Shown: piece after piece, positions 1 to 8,258 of the stretch | Layout of the letters: each line of letters begins with the position of its first letter | Position numbering within the stretch: position 1 is the stretch's first letter | Assembly (NCBI GenBank): GCA_946480915.1 | Contig: CAMLLO010000023.1 | Span: forward strand, 4,772 to 68,771 | Direction: 5' to 3' | Source of the DNA: an uncultured Sphingobacteriaceae bacterium | GTDB taxonomy: Bacteria; Bacteroidota; Bacteroidia; Sphingobacteriales; Sphingobacteriaceae | DNA length: 64,000 bases | Made by a program: the position numbers and the translations under genes | Notes under the pieces: model-generated | The model's database searches: none | Seen by the model: the letters and a program-made list of their open reading frames with translations, nothing else | Told to the model about the DNA's origin: nothing

Positions 1-894
1 ACTGATGATGCTGCAAAAAAGACAGCCTACTTTACAGAAAGTAAAAAGTATTCGGGTCTGGTGATTTCATCTCTTGAATATGGTTTAGAAACAAATGTTA
101 AAGATTTATGGATGTGGTGGAATACCAATAATAAACAAGGGAAGGAATCCATTTTCGAAATAGAGTTCGGATATAAAGGTTCTGGAAACTCATCCAGGTT
201 ACACACCGACGGTGGTTTGAATATTACCGACAAAAACCTGGGCTCCTATATGTTTTATCGGTACGGGCCATCGTTTAAAACCTACGATTCGTTTTCTAAC
301 ACGGATAAACGCAAGGAGGCAACTTTCTTAACCTCTATATTGCTTTCAACAAACAAAACAATTACCTGGTTAGAATCGGATAAAGGAAGTCATCCGGGAA
401 CGCTCGGCTGGACCAGCGCAACGCCAGGCAACCTTAAATATTACGACAGGTCTGCGCTGTCTGCATCTACAGAAAGCCCCGCAACAAACTTTTATGTAAT
501 ACGCTACGCAGAGGTTTTGTTAAACTATGCCGAAGCTGAGAATGAATTACACGGGCCAACATTAGATGCTTACTCCAAAATTAACTTAGTTCGTAACAGA
601 GCGAATATCGGAGATCTGCCCTTAACTTCTGATGTCCGGGTTTTCGCTGACGCGATCTATCAGGAAAGAGTTTGGGAGTTTGTAGGAGAAGGCCAGCTCT
701 ATTATGATGCTTTAAGGACCGGCAGACTTGGCTCGCTCGTTAAAGCCGAAGTGGATGAAGGGACGGCTATTGGTTTGTGGCTATATTCCAAGCTGCTCTT
801 CAAACCGAAGAAATCCTTTTTGTGGAAAATACCAACCTTTGATCTGAATTCTAATTCGGCCCTGGTCCAGAACCCCGACAATACCAGCGAGTAA
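1..894 (+). CDS. SusD/RagB family outer-membrane lipoprotein, C-terminal part
   Basis: The frame is open from base 1, so the 5' end with its signal peptide lies outside the window; about 297 residues remain. SusD proteins are surface lipoproteins that bind glycans and pair with a SusC TonB-dependent transporter in the outer membrane. The remaining part has family hallmarks: a helical stretch with YAEVLLNYAEAENE, the segment IYQERVWEFVGEGQLYYDAL, and a C-terminal IPTFDLNSNSALVQNP resembling the usual 'IP..E...N..L.QNPG' ending. A hairpin terminator follows at 907-930. SusC should lie just upstream. Family assignment is firm; the glycan is unknown. Confidence 0.9.
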   Translation, partial: TDDAAKKTAYFTESKKYSGLVISSLEYGLETNVKDLWMWWNTNNKQGKESIFEIEFGYKGSGNSSRLHTDGGLNITDKNLGSYMFYRYGPSFKTYDSFSNTDKRKEATFLTSILLSTNKTITWLESDKGSHPGTLGWTSATPGNLKYYDRSALSASTESPATNFYVIRYAEVLLNYAEAENELHGPTLDAYSKINLVRNRANIGDLPLTSDVRVFADAIYQERVWEFVGEGQLYYDALRTGRLGSLVKAEVDEGTAIGLWLYSKLLFKPKKSFLWKIPTFDLNSNSALVQNPDNTSE

Positions 895-906
895 ATACCT
901 TTTTAT

Positions 907-937
907 AAGCGGGATTATTTGATCCCGCTTTATTTTT
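907..937 (+). terminator. Rho-independent terminator after the SusD gene
   Basis: Perfect 9-bp stem (907-915 with 922-930, AAGCGGGAT/ATCCCGCTT), 6-base loop, then a T-rich tract. It starts 12 bases after the SusD stop codon. It also argues against a start at 919 for the next gene. Confidence 0.8.
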
Positions 938-972
938 TATATTCACCGCCATTCTCAAAACAACAATCATTA

Positions 973-2064
973 ATGAATAGTTCGTCTTTAAAAATACAGA
1001 CTTATAAATTGTATAAGGCTAAAGCAAAACTTAAAAAACCCATCGCAGATGCCACCCATACCTTAAGTGAAATATCATTCCTTGTATTACGTCTTCAGCT
1101 CGAAAACGGAGTAGTCGGAGAATCATACCTGCTTTCCTTTCAGTATTCGCCACAAGCTATACAGGGTGCCTTGCGGGATTTGCTTCCAGTGGTAAAAGGA
1201 TATTATGTAAATGAAACAGGCAAGGTTTATGAAAAGATAAACGGCCTTTCGGAATATTTTGGAAATGAAGGCATCAACCGATGGGCCCAGGCGGCTATTA
1301 ATGTTGCCATGTGGGATGCATGGGGAAAATGTCTCAATCAGCCTGTTGGAAAACTATTAGGTACCTGCAGCGACAAATGTGCAATTTATGGAAGCGGAGG
1401 ATGGTTGTCTTACACCATTGATGAGTTGGTTGAAGAAGTTTCTGATTATGTGGCGAGAGGATTTAAGGCAGTAAAGATTAAAGTAGGCTCACCCAAATGG
1501 CAAACAGATTACGAACGCTTGAACATTGTGCGTGATGCAGTTGGTAACGACGTCAATATAATGATGGATGCCAACCAGGGTATGGAGTTACCTGCTGCAA
1601 TTCAGCTTGCACGTGCAGCAACGCAACTAAATATTTATTGGTTTGAAGAACCCATAAACCATCAAAACTTCGACGGCTACCAGGTACTAAAAAATCAAAC
1701 TGGTATTTCTCTGGCAATGGGCGAAAGAGAATACGATACCTTAGCGCTTGTACAATTACTTCAGCGTAAAGCGATAGATATCTGGCAACCCGATTTATTA
1801 CGGATAGGCGGTGTTGAAGCCTGGCGACAGAGCGCGGCCCTTGCTCATAGCTATCATATCCCTGTTTTACCACATTATTATAAAGATTATGATGTTCCCT
1901 TGGTCTGTTCAATTCCGAATGGCAAGGGAGTGGAATCATTCGACTGGATTGATCCGCTGATCGATAATCCTATGGTGGTAAAAGACGGCTTTGCTATTCC
2001 GCATGAAGCAGCAGGCTGGGGTTTTAATTTCAGAGACGAAGTTTTAACTGAGATTAAGTTATAG
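973..2064 (+). CDS. Enolase-superfamily (mandelate racemase/muconate lactonizing type) dehydratase or racemase
   Basis: A 363-residue protein of the size normal for this superfamily, which abstracts an alpha proton from carboxylate sugars or acids using Mg2+. Visible signatures are the KxK catalytic lysine pair in AVKIKVGS, metal ligands in MMDANQG, WFEEP and MGERE, and a barrel strand with DLLRIGG; LPHYY supplies a possible late histidine. I chose the ATG at 973: the frame also opens at 919, but those codons lie inside the terminator hairpin of the preceding gene. The stop is 17 bases before the next glycosidase gene, suggesting co-transcription and a role in breaking down a sugar acid released by this locus. 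Substrate not deducible. Confidence 0.85.
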   Translation: MNSSSLKIQTYKLYKAKAKLKKPIADATHTLSEISFLVLRLQLENGVVGESYLLSFQYSPQAIQGALRDLLPVVKGYYVNETGKVYEKINGLSEYFGNEGINRWAQAAINVAMWDAWGKCLNQPVGKLLGTCSDKCAIYGSGGWLSYTIDELVEEVSDYVARGFKAVKIKVGSPKWQTDYERLNIVRDAVGNDVNIMMDANQGMELPAAIQLARAATQLNIYWFEEPINHQNFDGYQVLKNQTGISLAMGEREYDTLALVQLLQRKAIDIWQPDLLRIGGVEAWRQSAALAHSYHIPVLPHYYKDYDVPLVCSIPNGKGVESFDWIDPLIDNPMVVKDGFAIPHEAAGWGFNFRDEVLTEIKL

Positions 2065-2081
2065 TTTTTAGCAATGCCTTT

Positions 2082-3740
2082 ATGAAAGATTATCTCAAAT
2101 ATATCTTTATCCTGTCCCTGATGCTGTTCTTTCGTGAAGGATTTGCCGTAACTCCTGTTCCGCTTGAAATCCTGAGCAAAGGATATAAAAGATATGAAAC
2201 AGCCAAATTCAATGCTGTTTTTAGTAACAGCAAGCATAGTATTGTCAGGATTTCTCCGGAATTGAATGGTTTAAGTGGAGTTAAGCTTCGCTATAATAGC
2301 CCCGTACTGGCAGACGGCGAACTGAAATTTAGATTAAAACAGAATACCAAAATTCTTATAGGTGTATTTAGGGATTCCTTGAATGATAAAAGTTCAACTT
2401 ATTTATCATCAATAAACTTGCACGATGGGAAAGTCAACAGCCATCCAGTTCTCAAAAATGCTCTAACAATAAGCGGATTCCCATCAACAGATGTATATGG
2501 GGTTGACTTTCAAAAAGGCGTTCATCAAATTAATTGGAAAAACACCTTATTCGTCTTATTAGGTGCAGTAAATATTTCACATTCCTTTTCAGAGACAGAC
2601 GCTGGTTTACCCGACGGCCGGTTATGGGATCCATTTATAGTAGAAGGATTTTCCAACGAAAAACCTTTATTTGAGATAATCGGCGGACCCGAAAAACCTG
2701 TGATCTGCCAGGGAATGCCCGGAACAGAGGGCATATTGGGAGGGTTCGAAGGTGGTGCCTGTGTTAAAATAGGAGATACGTATCATATGTTTCCTACAGA
2801 GAGGGCCGGACAGGAAGGGATTGAGATGTACTTTGACAGGGTAAAAACCAGGATCGGACATTGGACAAGTAAAAATGCCATCAACTGGACACGTCAGTCG
2901 ACCATTTATCAGGCAAGCGGAAATTACGCTATAACGCCCGAAGACAATCCTTTAAATGACAGGAGGGGTGCGATCTGGTCGTATATGCCGGTATTTAGTA
3001 AGGAATCGAACCGCTGGTATGGATATTATTTGGCCTACACCGTCGATAAAAATATTTCTCCAAATCACTCATTTGGAAGAATTTGGCGCACAGAATCGGT
3101 GAAAGAAGGTTATGAAGGAATTGGAGGCCCGTACAAAGATTGTGGAATTATTATGGAACCGGGAATGGATACACAATTGTGGGAAGGCAGGCAGGGAGTA
3201 GATTCCTTTTTCCCCTATAAGGTTGGGAATGAATGGCTCGCATTTTATGGTGGTGCATACCCATATAAAAACAAACAAGATTATCCTGATAAATTAGGGA
3301 AAGGCTGGTTTGTAGGACTAGCTAAATCCAAAACAATGGAAGGTCCCTGGACGCGTTTAGACACTATTATTAATCCTATTCGGTCCATCCATCCATGGTT
3401 CATCGAAAATCCTATAGTTTATAGCTTACCAAACGGACTGTTCATCACCATATTTGATGGTGGCCCCGAAGGTTGGGGGCATCATTTACCAAACATGATT
3501 GGATATTCGCTTTCGAAAGATGGTTATAAATGGTCGGAAGCCCATTATTTACCCATAGAAACAAAAGTAAATAAGTGGTGGAATATTATGCGTACACCGC
3601 TTTGCCTTATTCCCGAAGGAAACGATACCTATACGGTGATGTATGCAGCGATAACTTCAGAGAGATTTCATCCCATGGGAATGGTGAAGCTAAAGCTCAA
3701 TAGAAGTGTTTTGGATACGAAGAAGGATGATTTAAGGTGA
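2082..3740 (+). CDS. Exported beta-propeller glycosidase-like protein (GH43/GH117-like)
   Basis: 552 residues with an N-terminal hydrophobic segment (IFILSLMLFFREGFA) fitting a signal peptide, so probably periplasmic or exported. The N-terminal ~190 residues resemble a carbohydrate-binding beta-sandwich (LPDGRLWDPFIVEGF). From about residue 200 the repeated 'Y.MFPTER', 'NAINWTRQS', 'EGPWTRLD' and 'DGYKWSEAHY' elements are typical of five-bladed propeller glycosidases. Likely acidic residues occur (e.g. in PEDNPLNDRRGAIWSYMP and HPWFIENPIVY), but the catalytic set could not be assigned. It follows the enolase-family gene by 17 bases and probably acts in the same glycan pathway. Confidence 0.65.
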   Translation: MKDYLKYIFILSLMLFFREGFAVTPVPLEILSKGYKRYETAKFNAVFSNSKHSIVRISPELNGLSGVKLRYNSPVLADGELKFRLKQNTKILIGVFRDSLNDKSSTYLSSINLHDGKVNSHPVLKNALTISGFPSTDVYGVDFQKGVHQINWKNTLFVLLGAVNISHSFSETDAGLPDGRLWDPFIVEGFSNEKPLFEIIGGPEKPVICQGMPGTEGILGGFEGGACVKIGDTYHMFPTERAGQEGIEMYFDRVKTRIGHWTSKNAINWTRQSTIYQASGNYAITPEDNPLNDRRGAIWSYMPVFSKESNRWYGYYLAYTVDKNISPNHSFGRIWRTESVKEGYEGIGGPYKDCGIIMEPGMDTQLWEGRQGVDSFFPYKVGNEWLAFYGGAYPYKNKQDYPDKLGKGWFVGLAKSKTMEGPWTRLDTIINPIRSIHPWFIENPIVYSLPNGLFITIFDGGPEGWGHHLPNMIGYSLSKDGYKWSEAHYLPIETKVNKWWNIMRTPLCLIPEGNDTYTVMYAAITSERFHPMGMVKLKLNRSVLDTKKDDLR

Positions 3741-3762
3741 GGATTTATATAGAAATAAATCC
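3741..3762. terminator. Weak AT-rich hairpin between convergent genes
   Basis: GGATTTAT (3741-3748) pairs with ATAAATCC (3755-3762) in the 39-base gap between the convergent glycosidase and AraC-type genes. No T-run follows on either strand, so termination is only a possibility. Confidence 0.3.
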
Positions 3763-3779
3763 CGAAATATCCATCCGAG

Positions 3780-4760
3780 CTAAACTAAAACTGCTTGTTT
3801 ATTAAACTTCGCCCGGTAATTCAAAGGAGAGAGGCCTGTTATCTTCTTAAAGACTTCCCTGAACGCTTTATCGTCCGAATATCCTACCTCATTCATCACC
3901 TCAAAAATACTTTTCCTGCCTTTTTCCAAAGTGCTTTTCGCCACTTCCACCTTTACACGCTGTAAATATTCCATCGGTGTATTACCCGTGGCTTTGATAA
4001 AACGCCTGTCGAAGTTTCGCCTGCTCGTCGCTAGTTTTGAGGCCAGATCTTCGAAAGAAATTCGTTCGCTTAAGTTCTCTTCAATATACGTTTGGGCTCT
4101 GCTGATCAATTCGTCGCCATGATTCTTCTGTGTTTGAAAAATTCTAAAAGGCGATTGCGAGTCTCTTTCAATATCAATTTGGAAAATTTTAGAGCAGTAT
4201 ATCGCCGTCTGTCTGTCAAAATATTTTTCAACCAGGAACAGTATCAGGTTCAGAAAAGAATATGCACCACCGTTGGTATATATTCCCTTTTCAACAGTAA
4301 GCAGCTTATCGATATGAAGCTTAATGTTTGGAAACAGCCGTGTAAAACCGGCTGCCGCATTCCAATGCGTGGAACAGCTCTTTCCGTCCAGTAACCCTGT
4401 AGCCGCCAGCAGAAATGCACCTGTACAAATACTTGCCAGTTCGGCACCACTTTCATACTGCTCTCTGACCCAAACAATAAGCTCTTTATTATCCTTAAGT
4501 ATATTGTCATAATCGTGGGCGAGCGAGGGAATAATCAGCAAATCGGTGTTCTTTATGTCTCTGATATTTACCGGATGAATTGAGAAAAAGCCCGCATCCA
4601 ATTTCAGGTTTGTTTCAAAACCGGCTATACGGATTTCAAACATTGGGTTGTTTCCTATCCTCTGCCAATAGTCATTTGCTCGGGTCAGGATTTCGAATGA
4701 ACCGGTTATGCTGCTTAGATTAACGTTTCCCTTTGGGACAACGATCGTTACTTGCTTCAT
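3780..4760 (-). CDS. GlxA-type transcriptional regulator (DJ-1/PfpI domain plus AraC HTH)
   Basis: 326 residues. The N-terminal ~185 residues form a DJ-1/PfpI-like sensor domain with the nucleophile-elbow sequence ELASICTGAFLLAATGLL, here probably used for ligand sensing. Residues ~215-320 form the AraC-family double helix-turn-helix (FEDLASKLATSRRNFDRRF, then EVGYSDDKAFREVFKKITG, then LSPLNYRAKF). This is the standard GlxA layout and a normal length. It is divergent from the AHSA1 genes starting at 4905 across a ~145-base intergenic region, so it may regulate them. Inducer unknown. Confidence 0.88.
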   Translation of the reverse strand: MKQVTIVVPKGNVNLSSITGSFEILTRANDYWQRIGNNPMFEIRIAGFETNLKLDAGFFSIHPVNIRDIKNTDLLIIPSLAHDYDNILKDNKELIVWVREQYESGAELASICTGAFLLAATGLLDGKSCSTHWNAAAGFTRLFPNIKLHIDKLLTVEKGIYTNGGAYSFLNLILFLVEKYFDRQTAIYCSKIFQIDIERDSQSPFRIFQTQKNHGDELISRAQTYIEENLSERISFEDLASKLATSRRNFDRRFIKATGNTPMEYLQRVKVEVAKSTLEKGRKSIFEVMNEVGYSDDKAFREVFKKITGLSPLNYRAKFNKQAVLV

Positions 4761-4904
4761 TGTAGATTTTTAGATAAAGATAAATGAATGGTTTGTCCAA
4801 ATCAACCCTTTAGAATGTCTATTTCACAACCTGCTAAACCATAATTAAGACCGTAATTTTACTTTATTCAATTTGAAAATTTGATCTTATAAAATAAAAA
4901 GAAA

Positions 4905-5394
4905 ATGGCTACATCAGATTTCACTACTACCATATTGGTAGACCAGACCCCGAGAGAAGTATTCGATGCCATCACCAATGTTCGTGGATGGGTGGTCGGA
5001 AGAGATTGAAGGCAACACAGAAAAAGTCAATGATGAGTTTAAGTATCATTATGAAGATGTCCACCGTTGCGAAATGAAATTAATAGAAGTCGTCCCCAAC
5101 GAGAAAATCGTGTGGCTGATTAAGGACAACTATTTTAAGTTTACTAAAGACAAAAGCGAATGGACAGGTACAAAAATCAGTTTTGACATTTTCGAAAATG
5201 ATAACAAAACGCAGCTCCGTTTTACTCACATAGGTTTAATTCCCGAATATGAATGTTTTGAAATTTGCTCAAATGCATGGACCCAATACATACAGCAAAG
5301 TTTATATAGCCTGATAAGCACAGGTAAAGGTATGCCCAATGCGAAAGGTAAACCGCAAACTGCCCATGAAAAAGAGCTGAGTTCGGCCTCATAG
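4905..5394 (+). pseudogene. AHSA1/SRPBCC (START-like) protein gene interrupted by a +1 frameshift
   Basis: From the ATG at 4905 the frame encodes MATSDFTTTILVDQTPREVF and on to a tryptophan at 4989, then runs into a stop (TGA, 5007-5009). Skipping one G of the GGG at 4990-4992 joins it to the downstream frame, giving a WWSEEIEG junction that matches WWTDDLEG in the neighbouring paralogue at 5427. The rejoined protein would be about 162 residues, close to the paralogue. So this is a single-base insertion: a recent pseudogene, a programmed shift or a sequencing error. The family binds hydrophobic ligands in a START-like pocket; specific role unknown. Confidence 0.8.
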
Positions 5395-5426
5395 ATAGAG
5401 CAATTCTTCTATTAAAAAATATAAAA

Positions 5427-5867
5427 ATGAAAGTAAAGGATTATACGGCAACCATTTTGGTGAATGCCACAGCACAGGAAGTGTTTAAAGGCATTAATCG
5501 TGTTTCGAAGTGGTGGACAGACGATTTGGAGGGCAGCTCGCAAAAGCTGAATGACGAATTTACAGTCCGGTTTGGCGACATCCATGTTTCAACCCAAAAA
5601 GTAATTGAACTTATCCCCGGTAAAAAAGTGACTTGGCTGGTTACCGACAGCAAGCTTAATTTTGTTGAAGACAAACAGACCTGGAAGAACACTGAAATTC
5701 GGTTCGAACTATCTGAGCAAAACAACAAAACCCAAATCAATCTCATTCACGTCGGCTTAGTTCCTGAACTTGAATGTTACCACGACTGTGAAAAAGGCTG
5801 GGATTATTATTTTAAAGGAAGCCTATTCAAATTATTAACAGAAGGAAAAGGAACACCAGGACTTTGA
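5427..5867 (+). CDS. AHSA1-like SRPBCC domain protein
   Basis: 146 residues, a full-length Activator of Hsp90 ATPase homologue 1-like START fold: N-terminal TATILVNATAQEVFKGI, then WWTDDLEGSS, a central EFTVRFGDIHVS, and the C-terminal helix around ECYHDCEKGWDYYFKGSL. It is a paralogue of the interrupted gene 32 bases upstream and probably shares its transcript. Such proteins bind small hydrophobic ligands; the Bacteroidota members are mostly uncharacterised. Family certain, function not. Confidence 0.85.
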   Translation: MKVKDYTATILVNATAQEVFKGINRVSKWWTDDLEGSSQKLNDEFTVRFGDIHVSTQKVIELIPGKKVTWLVTDSKLNFVEDKQTWKNTEIRFELSEQNNKTQINLIHVGLVPELECYHDCEKGWDYYFKGSLFKLLTEGKGTPGL

Positions 5868-5911
5868 ACCGACTCCTTTGTAAGGATACTTAACACTCAA
5901 TCAAAATAGAC

Positions 5912-6511
5912 ATGAAAAATTTACTTTTTGTAGCAATTGCTTTTTTAAGCATGAGCTTTAATAATTCTGCCGGTTTAACTGATGCAGAACGCAAACATGC
6001 CTTAAATTTTTTACAGGCGACACAAGAGAACTTCCTTAAAAAAGTGAGCGGACTTAGGCAGGAGCAATTGGCTTTTAAACCCGACGCGGCCAGTTGGTCT
6101 GTCGCAGAATGTGTGGAACACATTGCTATATCTGAGACTAACTTATTTGGATGGACTGAAAAGGCTCTTAGCGAACCCGCTGATCCATCAAAACGGAGCG
6201 AGGTAAAGACGAGTGATGAAGATCTTGTTAAAATGATCACCGATCGAAGTATCAAAAGAAACGCACCGGAAACGTTTAAACCTACCGGTAGATTTGGCAC
6301 GTATGAAGCCACTCTTAAGGAGTTCATAACCAAGCGGGAAGTCCACATTAATTATATTAAAACTACTGCTGATGACTTACGGAATCATTATTATGATTTG
6401 CCGTTTGGAAAAATTGATGCCTACCAGGCGATTCTGTTTATGGCCGGCCACTGCAAGCGACACACAGATCAGATTGAGGAAATAATGAAGAATGTAAATT
6501 TTCCAAAATGA
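5912..6511 (+). CDS. DinB-family (DinB_2 / YfiT-like) protein with a signal-like N-terminus
   Basis: 199 residues. The first ~21 (MKNLLFVAIAFLSMSFNNSA) look like a signal peptide, unusual for the mostly cytosolic DinB fold. The rest is a four-helix bundle: FLQATQENFLKKVSGL, then the WSVAECVEHIAISE helix with a candidate metal histidine, and C-terminal MAGHCKRHTDQIEEIM supplying two more (His...His). The three-histidine pattern is the family's metal site, linked in relatives to thiol-dependent transferases. It is 44 bases after the AHSA1 gene and may be in the same operon. Confidence 0.85.
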   Translation: MKNLLFVAIAFLSMSFNNSAGLTDAERKHALNFLQATQENFLKKVSGLRQEQLAFKPDAASWSVAECVEHIAISETNLFGWTEKALSEPADPSKRSEVKTSDEDLVKMITDRSIKRNAPETFKPTGRFGTYEATLKEFITKREVHINYIKTTADDLRNHYYDLPFGKIDAYQAILFMAGHCKRHTDQIEEIMKNVNFPK

Positions 6512-6582
6512 GGTTTTAATTGCGCTGGAAGAGTGGAAGTAATACTCATACAGAGCCTGTAAAAACGAAGTTTCAATTCTCT

Positions 6583-6682
6583 CGTCACCTCGAGCGCACC
6601 CCGTGGCAGGGGCTGCGCGGAGAGAGGTCTCCGGGCTATGGAAATACAGGATGCACCGCGGCGATATCTCACCCGCACAATT
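6583..6682. repeat. Intergenic palindromic (REP-like) element, copy 1
   Basis: A GC-richer block between the DinB and GH88/105 genes. It begins CGTCACCTCGAG and has the partly complementary GAGAGGTCT at about 6631-6639; the 3' part (TATGGAAATACAGGATGC, ACCGCGGCGATATCTCACC, GCACAAT) is closely matched at 16728-16785. Open frames crossing it look like chance. It lies downstream of the minus-strand GH88/105 gene, so transcript-end or stabilising activity is possible. Confidence 0.55.
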
Positions 6683-6704
6683 CTATCGCACTTACCAAAA
6701 CACT

Positions 6705-8036
6705 TTACTTCCTTCTTTCATACTCCAAACTAGCCAAAATGAATGGCCCGATTGCCTTGCCCTCATTTTGTGTAACCGTGACATCCTTACCACATAGATA
6801 ATAATTAACTGTCCCGGTTCTCGACTTGTCTTTCGCCGGCCCCAAACCCGCCGAAGCGCAGGATTGTAGTATGCTGAGTTGCCCATTGCTTTCTTCACGA
6901 ATGAAGTTGGTCAGCAAGCCCCGGTAGGCTTTCTCTGCCACAGGTAAATAAGTTTTTTTATCTAAAACGCCTAAACGGATGCCTTTTAAATAGGCATAAG
7001 TAAACATTGACGATGCTGATGACTCGAGGTAATTCGCTTTGTCGCATTGATTATAAACGTCCCCGGCAAGCTCGTCACCTCTATTGTCGGCTTTCTTCGA
7101 GCTGTCGTACTGTAAAAGCTGGTACCACACACCGGCCTGCTTATCCTGGTATCGTGCCAGTCCTGCTGCTACCTGATTTACGTTTTCCCTTAAGGCATTG
7201 TAGTCCTTGTGCTCCTTGGGCATAAACTCGAGTACATCGACCAGTGCCGCGAAATACCAGCCCATTCCCCGTCCCCAGAATTCCGGCGAACAGCCTTTGT
7301 ACGGACTGTTTTTTCTGGCCCAAAATGAGTTTTCGTCTTGCGGATCGGCGCTCCAGGCATGGTAATTAAGTTGTTTGTCCCGGTCGTATGTATACTGGTG
7401 GATAGTTTTGAACTGCAGGGCAATATCATCCCAAGACTGAATATTATCCTCGCTGCCTTTTTCTTTGCCAAAATTGCCCTGCCATTGAGCATACAGAGCC
7501 GGACCCATGTACAAACCATCGAGCCACATCTGGTTTGGATACTGTGCTTTATGGAAAAAACCTCCGGCTCCCGGTTTGGATGCATCGATGCGATTATGAC
7601 TGTACTTAAGCTTATTTCGCAAAAACGTTGCACAATTCTTATAGCGCTGCGCATCGGCGGTGTTACCTTTTTTTAACTCAGTCTGATATAAAGTAAAAAG
7701 AATCTTCCCTGCTGCCAGATCATCTATATTACTCTTGCCAACCTCGACAGTGTCCTGTCCCTGTAAGCAGTGATCGGCATAAGCCTTTACAATCTGGTAG
7801 TACTCTTCTTTTTCAGGATATTGCTCCCAAGCTTTTAAAACACTGAAAGCAACCAAACCCGGCACATAGTCCCAGTGGGCTTTGGCCAATTGCTGTTCGT
7901 TTCTGTTGGTATTGAAACTCTTCATAGCGCGAGTTTCTACCATCTTCCTGGAATAAACGGTCTGGAGCTCCAATTTTTTTAAAGGAGTGTTACAGGCAGC
8001 AAAACTGCATGCAAGGATAAAGAGATACTGTTTCAT
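6705..8036 (-). CDS. Glycoside hydrolase family 88/105 lipoprotein (unsaturated uronyl hydrolase-like)
   Basis: 443 residues. N-terminal MKQYLFILACSFAAC contains a lipobox (FAAC), so the protein is probably anchored to a membrane. The body is an (alpha/alpha)6 barrel with family features: the MWLDGLYMGPALYAQW segment with its catalytic-region Asp, FWGRGMGWYFAALVDVLEFM, and C-terminal GTVNYYLCGKDVTVTQNEG. GH105/GH88 enzymes hydrate the 4,5-double bond of unsaturated uronic acids left by polysaccharide lyases, e.g. from rhamnogalacturonan. It stands alone on the minus strand, divergent from the GH130-receiver gene. Substrate is inferred from family only. Confidence 0.85.
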   Translation of the reverse strand: MKQYLFILACSFAACNTPLKKLELQTVYSRKMVETRAMKSFNTNRNEQQLAKAHWDYVPGLVAFSVLKAWEQYPEKEEYYQIVKAYADHCLQGQDTVEVGKSNIDDLAAGKILFTLYQTELKKGNTADAQRYKNCATFLRNKLKYSHNRIDASKPGAGGFFHKAQYPNQMWLDGLYMGPALYAQWQGNFGKEKGSEDNIQSWDDIALQFKTIHQYTYDRDKQLNYHAWSADPQDENSFWARKNSPYKGCSPEFWGRGMGWYFAALVDVLEFMPKEHKDYNALRENVNQVAAGLARYQDKQAGVWYQLLQYDSSKKADNRGDELAGDVYNQCDKANYLESSASSMFTYAYLKGIRLGVLDKKTYLPVAEKAYRGLLTNFIREESNGQLSILQSCASAGLGPAKDKSRTGTVNYYLCGKDVTVTQNEGKAIGPFILASLEYERRK

Positions 8037-8258
8037 GATTGGGGCAAAATAGGATTTTTTTAGCAGCGGTTCCTATTCTCTACATAAACTGTTTTCAAAA
8101 TATTTAACTAAAGACATAAGAACAAGAGATCAGTTCGAACGTTAAATCAATACAGTTTCTGCATTGAAAATCAAAAAGATACAGTGAAGTTGTATAGATA
8201 ATGTCGTCGGTATCTAAGCCAGTCAGAATAAATAATATTGATTAGAAATTGTTGCGTT

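Noticed and set aside
919..972. Longer N-terminus for the enolase-superfamily gene
   Set aside because: These codons overlap the SusD terminator hairpin and are hydrophobic without similarity to the family; the ATG at 973 is better.
6520..6801. Overlapping plus-strand ORFs of 93 and 64 codons
   Set aside because: They run through the intergenic repeat and into the C-terminus of the GH88/105 gene on the other strand; no family features.
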